64,000 bases of DNA. Source: Xanthostigma xanthostigma (Eukaryota; Arthropoda; Insecta; Raphidioptera; Raphidiidae). Made by a program: the position numbers and the translations under genes. The stretch is from positions 7,378,001 through 7,442,000 of the forward strand of contig OY754467.1 in assembly GCA_963575645.1 (NCBI GenBank), written 5' to 3'. Positions 45,782 through 58,100 of this stretch are shown piece after piece. Each line of letters opens with the position of its first letter. Position 1 is the stretch's first letter. A model generated the notes under the pieces. It was not told the DNA's origin. It made no database searches and was given only the letters and a program-made list of their open reading frames with translations.

Positions 45782-46195
45782 GATGGTAACGTATTCATCC
45801 ATTTTATTAGGATGTTTGATCTAAATGTTCCCCACAAGTGAATAGGCTATTTGATACTATAAAAAATAAATGATTATATTAACACGATAGTTTATCGAAT
45901 AAAATCGGTTTGTATTCACAAAAACAGTTCTAATGGTTTGAAGTGTGACGTCAGAGTTGTAGTAAACGCACATTTATAACCTATAATAAGCGCACGTGAG
46001 TAAAGACTAAACGAGTCTCGTATAAATACGGTCTTACTTGCACTTGTTTGTATACTACAAAATAGACGTCACAGTAAGTATACGTGGCGGTTCGTTTTTT
46101 CTTGGCACCAACTTATATATTTAAAATTTTGAGTGCTGTTTCATCCGATAAAATGATTACATTTAAGCGAAATAAAAATTCCTCTGTACTAATAG
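45782..46195. other. intergenic, unclassified
   Basis: A TATAAATA box-like word at 46021-46028 has no gene downstream. Nothing else recognised. Confidence 0.35.
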
Positions 46196-46642
46196 GCTGT
46201 ATGCACGAAGCCTATTAACGCCGCTAGTGGGTAATAGAGAACTATTGAACTCACTTTTTATGGAAATCGCGACATGTTTCTAAGGTGATAAGTCAAAAAC
46301 TTTAGTTGGCCATGATGTGTCAAAAAAAAAAAAAATGTAATAAGGAAAACTGATGTTAATTTGTTTACACTGACAGCGGAACGTCAAATTATGGCGCTAA
46401 TGGTCTTGATTTTACTTAAATCGCCATCAGCGCAACAGCCCGGAACACAACAAGCATTTCCAGATCGATTAGTTTTTCTTTGTAATTAAAAAACTTCATA
46501 AAACTATAACTATTTTCACTTTTAATAAAACATTGCTCACTGACATATTATGGAAAATTTGAGGTTGAAGTTTCCCCTAGTGCTCACCACAAACGCTTGC
46601 ATCGAAAAATTTGTAACTCCGCCTCCTTGTACATAGCCCATA
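46196..46642 (-). repeat. dispersed repeat R5, reverse copy
   Basis: Matches 5018-5462 in reverse over its whole length, with small indels and an A14 run. Confidence 0.7.
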
Positions 46643-48207
46643 CTACGATATAAACATTTTAAGACAGTTCAAAAATAAGAGTTAAAGAGCTTATTCTAGT
46701 TAAAAATGTTTCGCGTGTTATCTGATGCATACAAATGCTAGAGGATTGTACTTGAATCATATGTCCTGGAGTTTAATTTTCAATTTCAATAGCTCAGCTA
46801 TATAGTAATTGAAATGCTTCTGTAATGAAACATTTGCAATTTAGAGTAAGATGATTCGTGTTCTCTCTTATTCATTAATGCACAGTTTGAAAAGAGCGAG
46901 TATGAAGAAGGCAATAGTTCATTGCGCCAATAATACAATAGCATCATCAGATACTGCAAAAATATATTTACTACGTTTACATGTAAACGATTTACAAGAA
47001 CTATTCAATTTATTGTTGTTCATATTGAGAGGTGCATAATATTTTCAAATGCATTCTTCCATTTTGCGAGACTGTCTCTCAAATATGAAATTCAACTATT
47101 CGTACTTGGTGATTGGGTCACTACTTACTTTAAGGGTTCCCGAAACGATCATTTATGTTTAAGTGATTGGAGGTGATGATGGGCAATTGAAGCTCCAATT
47201 AAAGGTGTATCATTCGCGCATGCTTCAGTCGATTTAATGTCAATGCGGTGATATCGCTTCAATTGCCTAAAGTAAACGATCATTTTTCTCATCAATCGCA
47301 ATTGACCGACTCGGGGATACTTTAGATCAGCCACCTCAATACGGCCCTCGGCCAAAATCTATCCAGTGAGGATTCCAATCTATTCTGAAAATAACTACCT
47401 AAAATATGACTTACATCAATCAGCTTATCAAAAACAAGAGACCTCAGGTGTCTGGATACTAAAGCTCAAAATAATTGACCCTTTTGTCCCTTTTTATTAC
47501 CTTTATATGAAAATTGATTTAAGGATGTGTATAAGGTCAAATTGTGTAGTACATCTAATTAAATTTTCAAAATCATAAATATATAAAAATTTTCATTTGC
47601 GAAGACTTTGTGTTAATTTTAATGATTTTTTATGATAGATTTTCTAAAAATTTTCCTATAATTAAATAATATGAACAAATATTTAACATTTAATTTGACT
47701 ACTGTGACTTTAGTCAAAAACAATCAGGCAACATGGCTGTCCACGTGGTCTTCTGACACTCGGAAACATAACGTGGAGATAGAATTTCTGACCTCAAAAA
47801 TTTGAAGCTATGGATACTATAAAAATAATAATAAATAAAAATGTCAAATCAAAATTCAAAGAAAATATTTATTTATTATGAATTATTATCAAGCAATCAA
47901 AATGGTGATTAAGAAATCAATTATCATTACACAAAGTAATAAACTGATACATAAAGTCAGTAATTAAAGTTTACTTTTGGCAGATTTTTGTTAAAGCAAA
48001 GTTTTTTCAAATTAATTGCAGATAATCTGTACGAACATTTTAGTTTTCCAAACAAAAATAAATATCTCAAATCTTTTGCATACTTTTGTTACATTACAGC
48101 GTTTATCCGTTTTGTGTTCTAAATGCACATAAATCTCAAAAATGACAGGTCCAGAATAATTGACAGTTGGTTCACGTGATATGACATTTCATAAATGCGA
48201 TCTTTAT
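46643..48207. other. intergenic, unclassified
   Basis: Two short frames (62 codons at 46851-47039 +, 68 codons at 47149-47355 -) show no recognisable domain and no splice support. I do not call genes here. Confidence 0.35.
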
Positions 48208-48352
48208 TGTATAGGACTGTTTATATGATAACGCACGTTCAACGCGCCACCAACGCGCGTTATCATATAAACAGTCCTATACAATTGTATAGAAACTGTC
48301 AACGCGCGTTGGGCCAACGCGCGTTGAACGCCTCTCATATAAACTAGGCCTT
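48208..48352. repeat. hairpin repeat with AACGCGCGTT words
   Basis: TGTATAGGACTGTTTATATG at the left inverts as CATATAAACAGTCCTATACA (48208-48284). The same words continue to 48352 (CAACGCGCGTTG twice, then CTCATATAAACTAGGCC). Probably two nested palindromic MITEs. Confidence 0.55.
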
Positions 48353-48733
48353 AGAAGAAAGCTATGTAGTAAATAAAAAAAAAATAAAAAATATATTCGC
48401 AGACGTGGGGCTTGAACCCTAGACCCTGGCATTAAGAGTTTTGCACTCTACTGATTGAGTTATCCAGACTTGTACTCTAGGCGCGCTAATATTGCAATAT
48501 TTAGTTAAGATATTTCACCTGATAATATTTGTCGGACGGACTAATTTTGAGACATCTTGCAACATTTTTCATTTATGTTCCGCTCCAATTGGTCGTAGCC
48601 TAATATTATATAGCCTATAGCCTTCCTCGATAAATGGGCTATCCAACAAAAAACATTTTCAATTCGAACCAGTAGTTTCTGAGATTAGCGCGTTCAAACA
48701 AACAAACTCTTCAGCTTTATATATTAGTATAGA
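48353..48733 (-). mobile_element. Helitron family A, 3'-truncated reverse copy
   Basis: The canonical 5' end TCTATACTAATATATAAAGC reaches 48733. The decayed tRNA-Lys-like core lies at about 48402-48474. The 3' hairpin and CTAG are absent because the copy ends at the GCGCGTT hairpin. Confidence 0.7.
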
Positions 48734-49490
48734 AGTATAGATATAGATAAGAAAGAGAGAGAGGTTGTAGATTATAGACGCTCGGCAAGTTCTGTGATAC
48801 GAATTTGTGTGCATATAAACGTATTGATGATGACACAGCGGTTCAACTGGTTTGGACGAAGTGTAAATATTTACCATTTCACTTTCTTTCTACTACTTGA
48901 CCATTTCTCTCGCTTTTAATAGCAGGTAATTTCACCTCTATGTAATCTTGTAATAACGGTGATCAGAAGTAGCTATTTATATTATAATGCCAGCGTATTA
49001 TATTTATGTATTGTAATAGTTAAGGCGACTTTTCAATTAAGTGAGTTTTTCTACGTAAAAGCAAATTTACACAACTAAAATACATTAGTTCAGTACAATG
49101 ACGAACTCAGTTTCCACTAATTCGAAAGTTAGAAGGACTCGGAGCGGATAAGGAGACAGACAGTTTTGGCCCGATTAAAAAAAAAAAAATAAAAAATAGA
49201 AAAAGTCAAATAATTGATAATTATTCGTATTTTTAAATGTTGGGTGTTTTTGGACATTTTCTTAGCAGTGGAAATTTTCAACTTTTCTACTTTAGTAATT
49301 TTTTATTAATTTTTGACAATAGGAGAATTATTTTTAAAGACTTTTACGTGAATCATTATCTATTTTACAATATTATCAATAAAAAATAAGGCTAGTTCTA
49401 ACTATTCTGGAGATACAAGCAAAAAATTTCAGTTTTCTAACTCTTTTTTAATGTTTTTTAACAAGTTCCAGTAATCGCATGAAGGTACAA
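48734..49490. other. intergenic, unclassified
   Basis: AT-rich with long A runs; nothing recognised. Confidence 0.35.
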
Positions 49491-50062
49491 CTAGTGTGAC
49501 CTGTGCGAATTATTCGTACTAAATAAGTATAACAATTATCACTTTACAAAATTATTTTTTAAATATGATTGCAGGTATTCAATTCGTTTCTAATTTTGCA
49601 CACTGCTTATAACGTTCTTCTTTTTGTTGTATTACAATATGAAGCTCAGATGACAGATCGAAGAAATATTTTACTAAAATTGCCATATAGAGGCGCAAGT
49701 AGCAAAAGCGTTGAGCTAAGCCGTCAGATGGCATCATTCAGCATTGCTGTGACGTTGTTCAGCGTTGCTCGCTGTTTCAAAATTATAGCCGTCAGTATTG
49801 TGTCTGTTGTATTACAACAGATGACAAATCGAAGTGTTGACGTTGTTTCAAAATTAAAACCGTCAGATGGCAGACGTTGTTCAGCGTTGCTGTATTTTAA
49901 TTAATTTACAAAAACAAAAGCAATAATAAATTTGTTAGTTGTCGATGTCAGTAGAGCAAGCAATTATCTGTAAAATGATATATAATTTATGTGTAGAAAT
50001 TGTGAGGTTTTTTCTAAAAAGGGAGGCAAACATCTTTAACCTTAGCGTATTAATATATATGA
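49491..50062 (-). mobile_element. Helitron family B, second full-length copy (572 bp)
   Basis: CTAG at 49491-49494 after A, the 3' hairpin (GTACGAATAATTCGCAC in reverse) and the TCATATATATTAATACGC start at 50062 before T. Closely similar to 21692-22245 throughout. Confidence 0.8.
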
Positions 50063-50489
50063 TGATGATAATTTAACAGATTATATAATATCATTGACGA
50101 CACGCAAGGAAGTCCGTAGGTTCCTATCTGAGAACTGGTGAAAGTGTCAGCTGGATTTTGAATTTAATAAATTAACGGAATAAAGATATTATTATTTTAT
50201 AAACTTATAAAATCAGATTTATATAATTAGGGTAACATAACACTGATGGCAGATTAACAAATATTCTCGATAAAAAATTAGAATTAAAAAAAAACTAAAA
50301 AAAAGCACTTTTTATAGCATTGTTGACTAAAACGTAAAAAATAATTAAGTATATTATTCGTAGGAATTTCACTTTAACGGTGTGTGTGACTGCGTGGAGG
50401 GATCCAGGGGCTTTACCCCCTCCCCGGGCACACATACGTACACGGTTACAACGTTAAAAATATTAGGGGGCATTTGCCCCAAAAACCCA
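50063..50489. other. intergenic, unclassified
   Basis: Contains a GC-rich spot (GGGGCTTTACCCCCTCCCCG, 50409-50428) of repeat-like nature. Nothing named. Confidence 0.35.
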
Positions 50490-50850
50490 TGTAATAATAA
50501 TAATAATCTTTATTTATATAATACAATAATTGTATGTAAATAGCGTCAATGGTCTTTAAAATTATTTTAAGTATCGTTCGAGATTATAGTTTGATTCTTC
50601 GATCAATTTATTTTTCAGTTTTTTTTTTAAATTGCTTATCACATTTCAGGTGTAGTGGTATTTGGTTATGTTCCACCAAGGTTAACGAATGTCCGATAAA
50701 AGATGACCACGCGAAGAGGTTACACGCATTCATGTTTTTTTTTCCTATGTGAATCGGGTTTACAACATTATGAGAGTATGGATCGACCTTAAGTTGTATA
50801 GTTCCATAAATAAAAATATAGTTTCCGCAGTCTGATCTATGCATTTATGA
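50490..50850 (-). mobile_element. possible 3' end of a non-LTR element, reverse
   Basis: On the minus strand a 78-codon frame (SHNVVNPIHIGKKNMNACNL...HLKCDKQFKKK) is followed by a stop, ~90 bp and a (ATT)n tail with AATAAAGATT. The layout of coding end, short 3' UTR and (ATT)n tail looks like a truncated LINE, but I do not recognise the domain. Confidence 0.35.
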
Positions 50851-51085
50851 TCTAATAACACTTACTTATATTATGTAAGCAAATCAACTAAGTGGGGACT
50901 ATGTAGATCGAGTGCCCCAAACAATTTTTTGTTAACTTGCGGCATTTGTTTTCAGTAAATTGAATGAAAATAATATACAACAGTTATCAATGTGTCCGTC
51001 GTTTTGTTGTTGAATAAATGGCTTTCAAAAATTGAGAATTTCTAATAATTTATCCTTTCAAACCATACATTATATCATTTTAGGA

Positions 51086-51243
51086 ACGACTGCCGCAAGA
51101 AGTAATAATTATATAATTTATTTTTGTGAATCTACAATTTATCGTGTTCATCCAAAAAAATTAAAATATCGTGTTAAGTGCATAGTGAAAAATTGTTTGA
51201 AACGAGATACTTTTTTATATATTTGCGATTTGAAGGAAAAATG
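51086..51243 (+). pseudogene. possible FLYWCH-like zinc-finger exon remnant
   Basis: After TCATTTTAG the frame reads YFCESTIYRVHPKKLKYRVK then CIVKNCLKRDTF. It has aromatic, cysteine and basic spacing vaguely like FLYWCH zinc fingers found in host-transposon fusions and MULE elements. The histidine pair is not evident and it stops soon after. No neighbouring exons were found. Confidence 0.25.
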
Positions 51244-51429
51244 TGAGTAATAAAATTTTAATCGGTTTATGTTTTATTATAGTAAAATGATATTTTATTT
51301 ACATGTTTTTTTGGATCACTACATTTTTGTCTAGGGCCTAAAAATATTAATTTTAAAGCTCCGTTTTTTTACCATTAAACTAAGAGTAGTATTTAAATGA
51401 GTGACTGTAAATTACAATTTTGGGTAACA

Positions 51430-52160
51430 AAAATAATCAATTTGGGTTACTGTATTACTAAGTGAGCGACTGACTGCGCGTGACGAGAAAATAATAGTTG
51501 AGTGACTAAATTACTAAGTGAGCGACTGACTGCGCGTGACGAGAAATCAACAAAACAGCAACTTACAAACATCCATTTGAGTTACTTAAAATACAAAATG
51601 GGAAACTTCAAAATATTTGAGCGACCTAATATTTGTTTGAGTGTCAACGTTATGTCCTGCATTTCTTTCAAAATTTGACAAATGATTTATTTATTCTGAG
51701 CGGCATTTTGTTAATAGTTAATTGCGTTTGAATAGACCTGCGTTTTCTAAAAAATATATATTTAATTGACTGTCAATTAAATATACATTTTTTAGAAAAC
51801 GCAGTTCTATTCAAACAATTAACTATTTAATTCGCATACCCCGTTATCGTTCACCCCGGAATTGTTTTTTTAAAAACTCAACATTTGCCCCTTTCCGTTT
51901 CACTGCGAGACAATTCGCATACCCCTTTATCAAAAAAAGCGGTGGTTTTCAATCTTCATGAAAATGTGAGTTTTAAGTTGTAGTCTCAAAGTGAAAAAAA
52001 AAATAAAAAGTAAAAACAAAAGAAGATATCTGCTTCAAAATTACCGAGGGCATTCTAGTCGCTCACTTAGTAATTTAGTAGTTCACTTAGTAATTTAGTC
52101 GCTCACTTAGTAATTTAGTCGCTCACTAAGTAATTTAGTCACCCAACTATTATTTTAATA
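51430..52160. mobile_element. inverted-repeat element with 20-bp tandem repeats
   Basis: The left side AATAGTTGAGTGACTAAATT-ACTAAGTGAGCGACT (51491-51527) is inverted at 52118-52154. The right arm contains four 20-bp repeats of GTCGCTCACTTAGTAATTTA (52058-52137); the left holds two GTGAGCGACTGACTGCGCGT repeats (51463, 51520). A second palindrome of ~110 bp (51710-51829, arms around TTAATTGACTGTCAATTAA) lies in the loop. Confidence 0.6.
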
Positions 52161-52270
52161 TGTCAAGTTATTAAAACAGTATCTCATCATCAATCACCAA
52201 ATTTGTTTTTTTATTCGACCGTTTTATAATTCCCCTTAAACTAATGTGTTTCATTCACAAGAACAAGATT

Positions 52271-52319
52271 GTCACTGATAAAGATTCAGGTTCGAATCTT
52301 GGCAGTGACATTTTTTTTT
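52271..52319 (+). ncRNA. tRNA-like minihelix (acceptor + T-arm only) with oligo-T end
   Basis: GTCACTG (52271-52277) pairs perfectly with CAGTGAC (52303-52309). Between them AAGATT...AATCTT forms a T-arm-like stem around CAGGTTCG, giving box B GGTTCGAATCT. T10 follows at once. There is no room for D and anticodon arms. It shares the GTCACTG acceptor with the tRNA-like sequence at 27847. Whether it is transcribed is unknown; it is more likely a shrunken tRNA-derived repeat. Confidence 0.35.
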
Positions 52320-52567
52320 CTTATGACTCAAAAAGTTAATGAGTTACTAAATAAAAAAAAATTATTTATTTTTATTAAAGGCACTATACATAATATGTTA
52401 CGGTTACTTGGGCCTATTATCAACTCATATTTTAAATTTATTATGGTAGTCGCTTATTATTTCATATAAAAACAGCGTTTATGCTGAACTTTTATTAATA
52501 TTTATGATATATTCCAAAAAAATTATTTTAAATGGGACTGTTAAAACTCGCTGGTCACTCGGTCTAA

Positions 52568-53349
52568 TAGGCCCCACTCACGATCAAACTTTATGCCACA
52601 GTTCAGTGTTCAAACTTATAGTTCAGTGAAGCATGATAATGTGTGGGACAAATAAACACTGAAACCAACACTGAAGTCAGGCATGAACTCATCAAATGCA
52701 TCTTGATTTTTGAACGACTTTTAGTTCAGTTTTCAAGTAAACTGCTGTGTGTGTGGGTTTTTTTTCAGTTCAGTTTTTGGAGTTCTGTGTTTTGTACAAC
52801 CAGAAGCCAAAAATCTCAATGTTGCTGCAAATCTTTCTTGTGCAGAAATAGATTTTCGCATATTTGTGTCCTGGTTCCTTAATAAATAGGATTACTAATT
52901 CCAGTAAATAATTGTAAGTTAATTCATCCATTCGTAAATAATTATTCCAATCAAGCGGTTCAAGATGTAATTCATTAATTAAATAAACATGACTTCTTGA
53001 ATCACGCATTTCTAACAAATTTTTCACCCATATTCTTCTTTTTTTTCTTATTTCCCTGTTTTAAATGCAATCCCATAGCTATGAACAGCCAATCCTCACC
53101 ATTTAAATAACTCATTTAGTTCTTATTAATTATCTATAGTATAATATTATAGTATGTATATAATATATATTTTATATATCTATACTCGATGAGTGTATGC
53201 CAACAACTGAACCAAACTGAACACAAAAAATTTTAAAAAATGAGCAGTTTGCATGAACTGTGTGTGGTACCAGTCAGTCTTTCGATTAATCGGCCCAACT
53301 TCACTGAACACTGAACTGTGGTATGAAGTTTGATCGTGAGTGGGGCCTA
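52568..53349 (-). mobile_element. PIF/Harbinger element relic (782 bp) with N-terminal transposase fragment
   Basis: Ends TAGGCCCCACTCACGATCAA and TTGATCGTGAGTGGGGCCTA-type inverted repeats of ~42 bp, flanked by the 3-bp duplication TAA (52565-52567, 53350-53352) as expected for this superfamily. On the minus strand (53027-52770) MRDSRSHVYLINELHLEPLD then WNNYLRMDELTYNYLLELV resembles the N-terminal FRM-x-F-LL region of Harbinger transposases. The catalytic DDE part is gone. Confidence 0.78.
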
Positions 53350-53482
53350 TAACATAATGTTACACTCGTACATAAAATTACAATCTGCGTAAGTACATAA
53401 AATACTATTTTATAATTTATCAACTCGAATATAAAAGACATCCCCCTATGAAATTTTTCTCAAAATCGGTTGTAGTCTTATT

Positions 53483-54498
53483 AGTCCAAGCTCCCATGAC
53501 AGAAAAAGTTACCCCATCGAACACCTCAAAATTATAAAGTGAAAATGGCTGAAAAACATGTTACGCCCGCCAGACTAGTAAACATTTGTCAATTGTTATT
53601 TTTTATGAATTTTTGAATTAAAAAAAAACATGATTTTTTTTCCAAAACACCTGCTTGAAATTTATACAATTTGTATTTTGTAGTAAATAGGTAATGTACC
53701 ATTTTTGAAAAAAATTGTCTGGCTGACAATTTTTGTTAATAAATTTGTCAGACTTCATTTGTTATAATTTTTTTTTTATGAAGTCTGTCATAGTAAAAAA
53801 CATGTTTTCGCTGACAGACCAATTTTTATGCAAAAAATAGATGTCAAACCTTCCTTCAGAAAAAAATTAATGTTTTGACACGGCCCTTGTAAAAGCTGAT
53901 TTGTTTATGAAAAAACGCTGTCACGGCGCTTAAAAATTGAATCTGACATGGTAAAAAACATTTTTTTAGTGACAGGCATATTTTTATGCATAGAGGACAT
54001 CTTAAACATCAGTTGTTTTTTTTTTTAACAAGGTGTTCTTAAATGCCAGTGATTGATCTTGATGCATTGATGCTGTGCATTCAAAATGAAGTCTGACTTT
54101 ATTAACAAAAATTGTCAGCCAGACAAGTTGTATTAGATAGATGAGATCTTAAAATTTATTTAAAAAAAAATTCAAGGAGGTGTTATGAAGTGAATTTTCA
54201 TAAAAAAAATAATTTATAACAAATGAAGTCTGAAAAATTTATTAACAAAAATTGTCAGGCATACAAATTTTTTCAAAAATGGTAATTATTTACTACAAAT
54301 TGCATAAATTTCAAGCAGGTGTTTTGAAAAAAAATCATATTTTTTTTTTAAATTCAAAAATTCATAAAAAATAACAATTAACAAATTTTTACTAGACTGG
54401 CGGGCGTAACATGTTTCTTACATGTTTTTCAGCCATTTTCACTTTATAATTCTGAGGTGTTCGATGGGGTAACTTTTTCTGTCACGGGTGCTTGGACT
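53483..54498. mobile_element. 1-kb foldback element upstream of NRF gene 2
   Basis: AGTCCAAGCTCCCATGACAG at the left and CTGTCACGGGTGCTTGGACT at the right. Arms of ~300 bp (53483-53790, 54205-54498) match in reverse almost throughout (GTTACGCCCGCCAG / CTGGCGGGCGTAAC). The centre repeats TGTCAG and GACTTCATTTG words. Confidence 0.78.
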
Positions 54499-55133
54499 AT
54501 ATAGATTATAGACGCTAGATAAAAAATCTGTTGTAAATTTTTTAAGAGCTATAGGGCATCACTATAGGATTTGAAGCTCCGGTGGCCCGAATCCAAGTCT
54601 ATCTCTCTCTACCTGGTCCATTTTTATTGAGAATGCATTGAAAAAAAACGAATTATCCTTTATTTATTATTATACTTATTCCTAGAGTGGGCCCTAGAAG
54701 GTATGAGCCACCTCCAGTTACATGTTACGTCTACGAACGGACAGACAGACGGACAAGACGAAATGAACGTTCCTAGTGGCTAGGAATCCTAAAACAGGAC
54801 TCGGTATAATCTCACATCATTTTTTTGTATTTCCAAGGTCTTAACTTGTTTTTAGACGATTCTTGCATAACACTAATTAGAACATTTATTAGAATAAATA
54901 ATAATATTATTAGAATAATTATAAATTAATAAAATTGAAAATAAATCATTCTAAACAATAAAATCTGATAGAGTTCTCACAATAATAAATATTTCTAATA
55001 ATAATTAATTAAGTACGCAATATTGTAATAAAACCTGCATTTTAAAATAATTAAAAAATACCGTTTTTGTAATATATTTCATTTTTTACAGCTCCTATAA
55101 TAAATTTAGACATTTTTTAATAATATAATTAAA
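54499..55133. other. upstream region of NRF gene 2
   Basis: A repeat-like piece at 54560-54820 (GGACAGACAGACGGACAAGA, then CTAGTGGCTAGG) is followed by very AT-rich sequence to the start codon. No TATA/initiator pair is convincing; the 5' UTR may begin within the last 60 bp (a TTTTACAG acceptor-like site at 55084-55091). Confidence 0.4.
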
Positions 55134-58100
55134 ATGATGCGCAACATAATAAAAAACATTACAGTTTTTTTCATTTATCTTGCGTTTATCATTTCGCAAA
55201 GTTCAGCTTTTTTGCAAAATGATTCGACTGTAATTGAACTAATAAACGAGCCCAGCAGATCAAAATGGTTTGAAAATATTCCAATGTTGCCTGTAGTTTT
55301 TGGATCGTCAAAATCAATTCAAAATGTCAGATGCAAAGATCAAACTAAATTGTATATGGAAAATTTGAATAAATTTAAACTGTGGGCATTTAAAAGTAAG
55401 TTATGCAGACGAACCGTTTTCTAAAAATAATATTTATCTTTCAATCTAGACTTTGGGCAGTACGGTTATTTCCCAGAATAATTTTACACAAACAAGTCGA
55501 TAAGCAATACACAAAAACCAACAATATTCCTTAATTGTTGTTCAGTTTGTTATCCCAATAGTTAAAAATTACAAAATAATCACACAACATATATTTGTCT
55601 AAGATTCAACGTGATAAGTTAGGTTATGTACAATCAAAATTCTTACCTTGTAAATTATAAATCACAGATACAACTAATTACACTTTCACAGAAAAGTTTT
55701 ACACATTTTAAGAGTTCAGGCACACTTTTTTAGTTTTCTGGCACTATTATTTTGTTTTAGAAACAAAAGTTAAACCGCTTGTCAAATTTTATATTTGGCT
55801 ATGCGTTTTAGCGCGCAACTGACGCAAATAATATTGTTACACAGTTACCTAACCTGCTTGACGTTTGATTAATACCGCGAACTTTTCACAAATCTGTTTT
55901 TCAAAAAAATAATACCGAAATCAAAAGATTGTTAGAAGAATTAAAATGATCTTTAATACATCATACTAACGTGCAGCAATTCTTGATATTATGTACTTTT
56001 GTTCATAATTTCATTTTGTTATAAAAATTCTCCGTTCAATTATAGTTCAATTAAAAAAAAAGTGTATCTACTTATTAATCCTATACTTTTTGGAACACAT
56101 GAATTCTCTGTGGCAAATTTGAAAGCCAAATTTTCACTTTTAGTGTTCGATTCTTCGACTAAATTTCCAAGTGGCGTTGCGGGGGGTCAATTATTTGACA
56201 TTGGAAATTTCGATGAATGCACAAGAATTAAAAATGTACAAATAGAAAATAACATCATTCAAGGAAAATATTGCTTAGTCAAAGTTCAATATGGCTTGCA
56301 AAACGATTCATGGCTGGAGCAGAATCCGTATTTATTTGATTTCAACCTGCAAAAATCTGCATGGGAAAAATTACAAGTGAGTGAAATTAGTAGGTATAAC
56401 GATGAATTTTTCTTAGCCGAAGGGACATAAAAAAATCAAGTTACACATATAACTTCCTCCAGAAAGGCTAGCGGAGCCTGATTTTCGATTTTCTCCTCGG
56501 GGACAATGAAGACTCGTGGCAAAAATTCAACTTAGAGAATTATTAAAATTATGAAAAGTTCGACTGAGATTTAACTCTATTTGTATAAATTATGGCACCA
56601 AATTTTTGTCAATCCATTTGAACTGACGTTCGAGAACGGTTGGGCCGATTTTGACGAAACTTGATAAAATACTAATTGGTATGCTAACTAAAAGTGTTAA
56701 AGTACTTCTTATCCCGCCACATTTAAGTTTAAATGAGGTTCCTGCCGTAGCCAACATAATTGCTAAATACTGTGGTCACAATATACAAAACGAATCACTT
56801 GAATCCATTTTCTTGTTAGCCCACAATAATTTAACTTCTAATAATTTACAGTACCGCGGTGATGTGACGAAGTACAGAAGAGATATTTTAACTTGGGCAA
56901 TGTGCATTCCATCAGCATGTTCACCGAGTGATGTTGAATCAACATTAACAAAAGAACTTCAACCGTATTTGAACGCACAAGGCGTTGACATTCGAATTAC
57001 AGTTCCTTCAAGTGGTTGTACGATCTCAGATGATCAACAACCATTTCCGTACATCGTGTTGAGTTTTTGGTAGGATTTCAGTATGATTTTAAAAGTTTCT
57101 TATCATTAAGCTCAACAAAATTTTATATCAATAATCAATTTTGTAAAAAAGAGAGATATTGTTGGAAGGTGATGTCCTGATTCATTTCCTGTTAGGCTTT
57201 TTAAATCTAAATATTAATAAAATCCAGCCGCTAAAGGGTTAAGATTGTTAAGAATGATTATTCTAAACATTTTAGCATATTCATATCTAGCCATGAAAGA
57301 CCTATTTATTAATTGCATAAAACAGTGAATAATAAAATTATTGTAATCGCATATTAAAATGTACGCAGTTTCCAGGCGACATGAAAGTAGCAAATTTAAA
57401 TGCCACTGCCGGAACTCGAACTCCAAAAAGTCTAGAAGATTCTTGACAATTTATTGACTGATTTTCCAGGTCGGTTTTCATTGCCTTGATTATTATCTGT
57501 GTGGTTGCCACAGTCAGAGAAGATAAATTTGCAGTTGATGGAATTTTACAATGCTTTTCTTTCAAGAGAAATATAAAGACTTTGATAAGTTTCAAACCAA
57601 TGCATCGCGGACTAGACGTAATGCATGCCGCCAAATTTGGTTTAATGCTCTTAGTCGTTGGAGCTCACATTGGAGTCAAATATCATGGTCATCCATTAAC
57701 CGACGCTACAGCAATGGACGCCGTAAGTATGACTAAAGACAAAGAACTATTATCTTCCAGTTCCATGTTTCGGAAACAGTTCTTCAAAGTTCCATTAAGT
57801 TGTACAACGTTTAGAGAATACAATCTAGAGAATGTTTTTCAATCCGGGATTACGGGATTTTTGATGCGTAATCCCGGGATCCCGGGGCTATCCCGGGATT
57901 AGACTATGTGGTTTCTAATTGGACTCAAATATAAAAACATGAGTAATTTCTTAAAAAATGTTTTTAAAATAGACAAAACAAAAAAAAACTTTACTTTTGC
58001 AAGAAATCAAAAAGACAACACAAAAAAACTATTTAGAATTTAGAAAATACAATCACAGAAATATCAAAGCATCCAATGTTTGACTTCCAAGCCTGCTTCG

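Noticed and set aside
46010-46060. A promoter with TATAAATA
   Set aside because: No coding sequence follows for several kilobases and TATA-like words are frequent in this AT-rich sequence.
46851-47355. Small genes of 62 and 68 codons
   Set aside because: No domain, no codon bias against the surroundings, no splice or promoter support.
52058-52137. CRISPR-like array
   Set aside because: Units are directly adjacent with no spacers, inside a eukaryotic inverted-repeat element.
52770-53027. Host gene of 85 codons on the minus strand
   Set aside because: It lies between the inverted ends and TAA duplications of a PIF/Harbinger element and matches only the start of its transposase.
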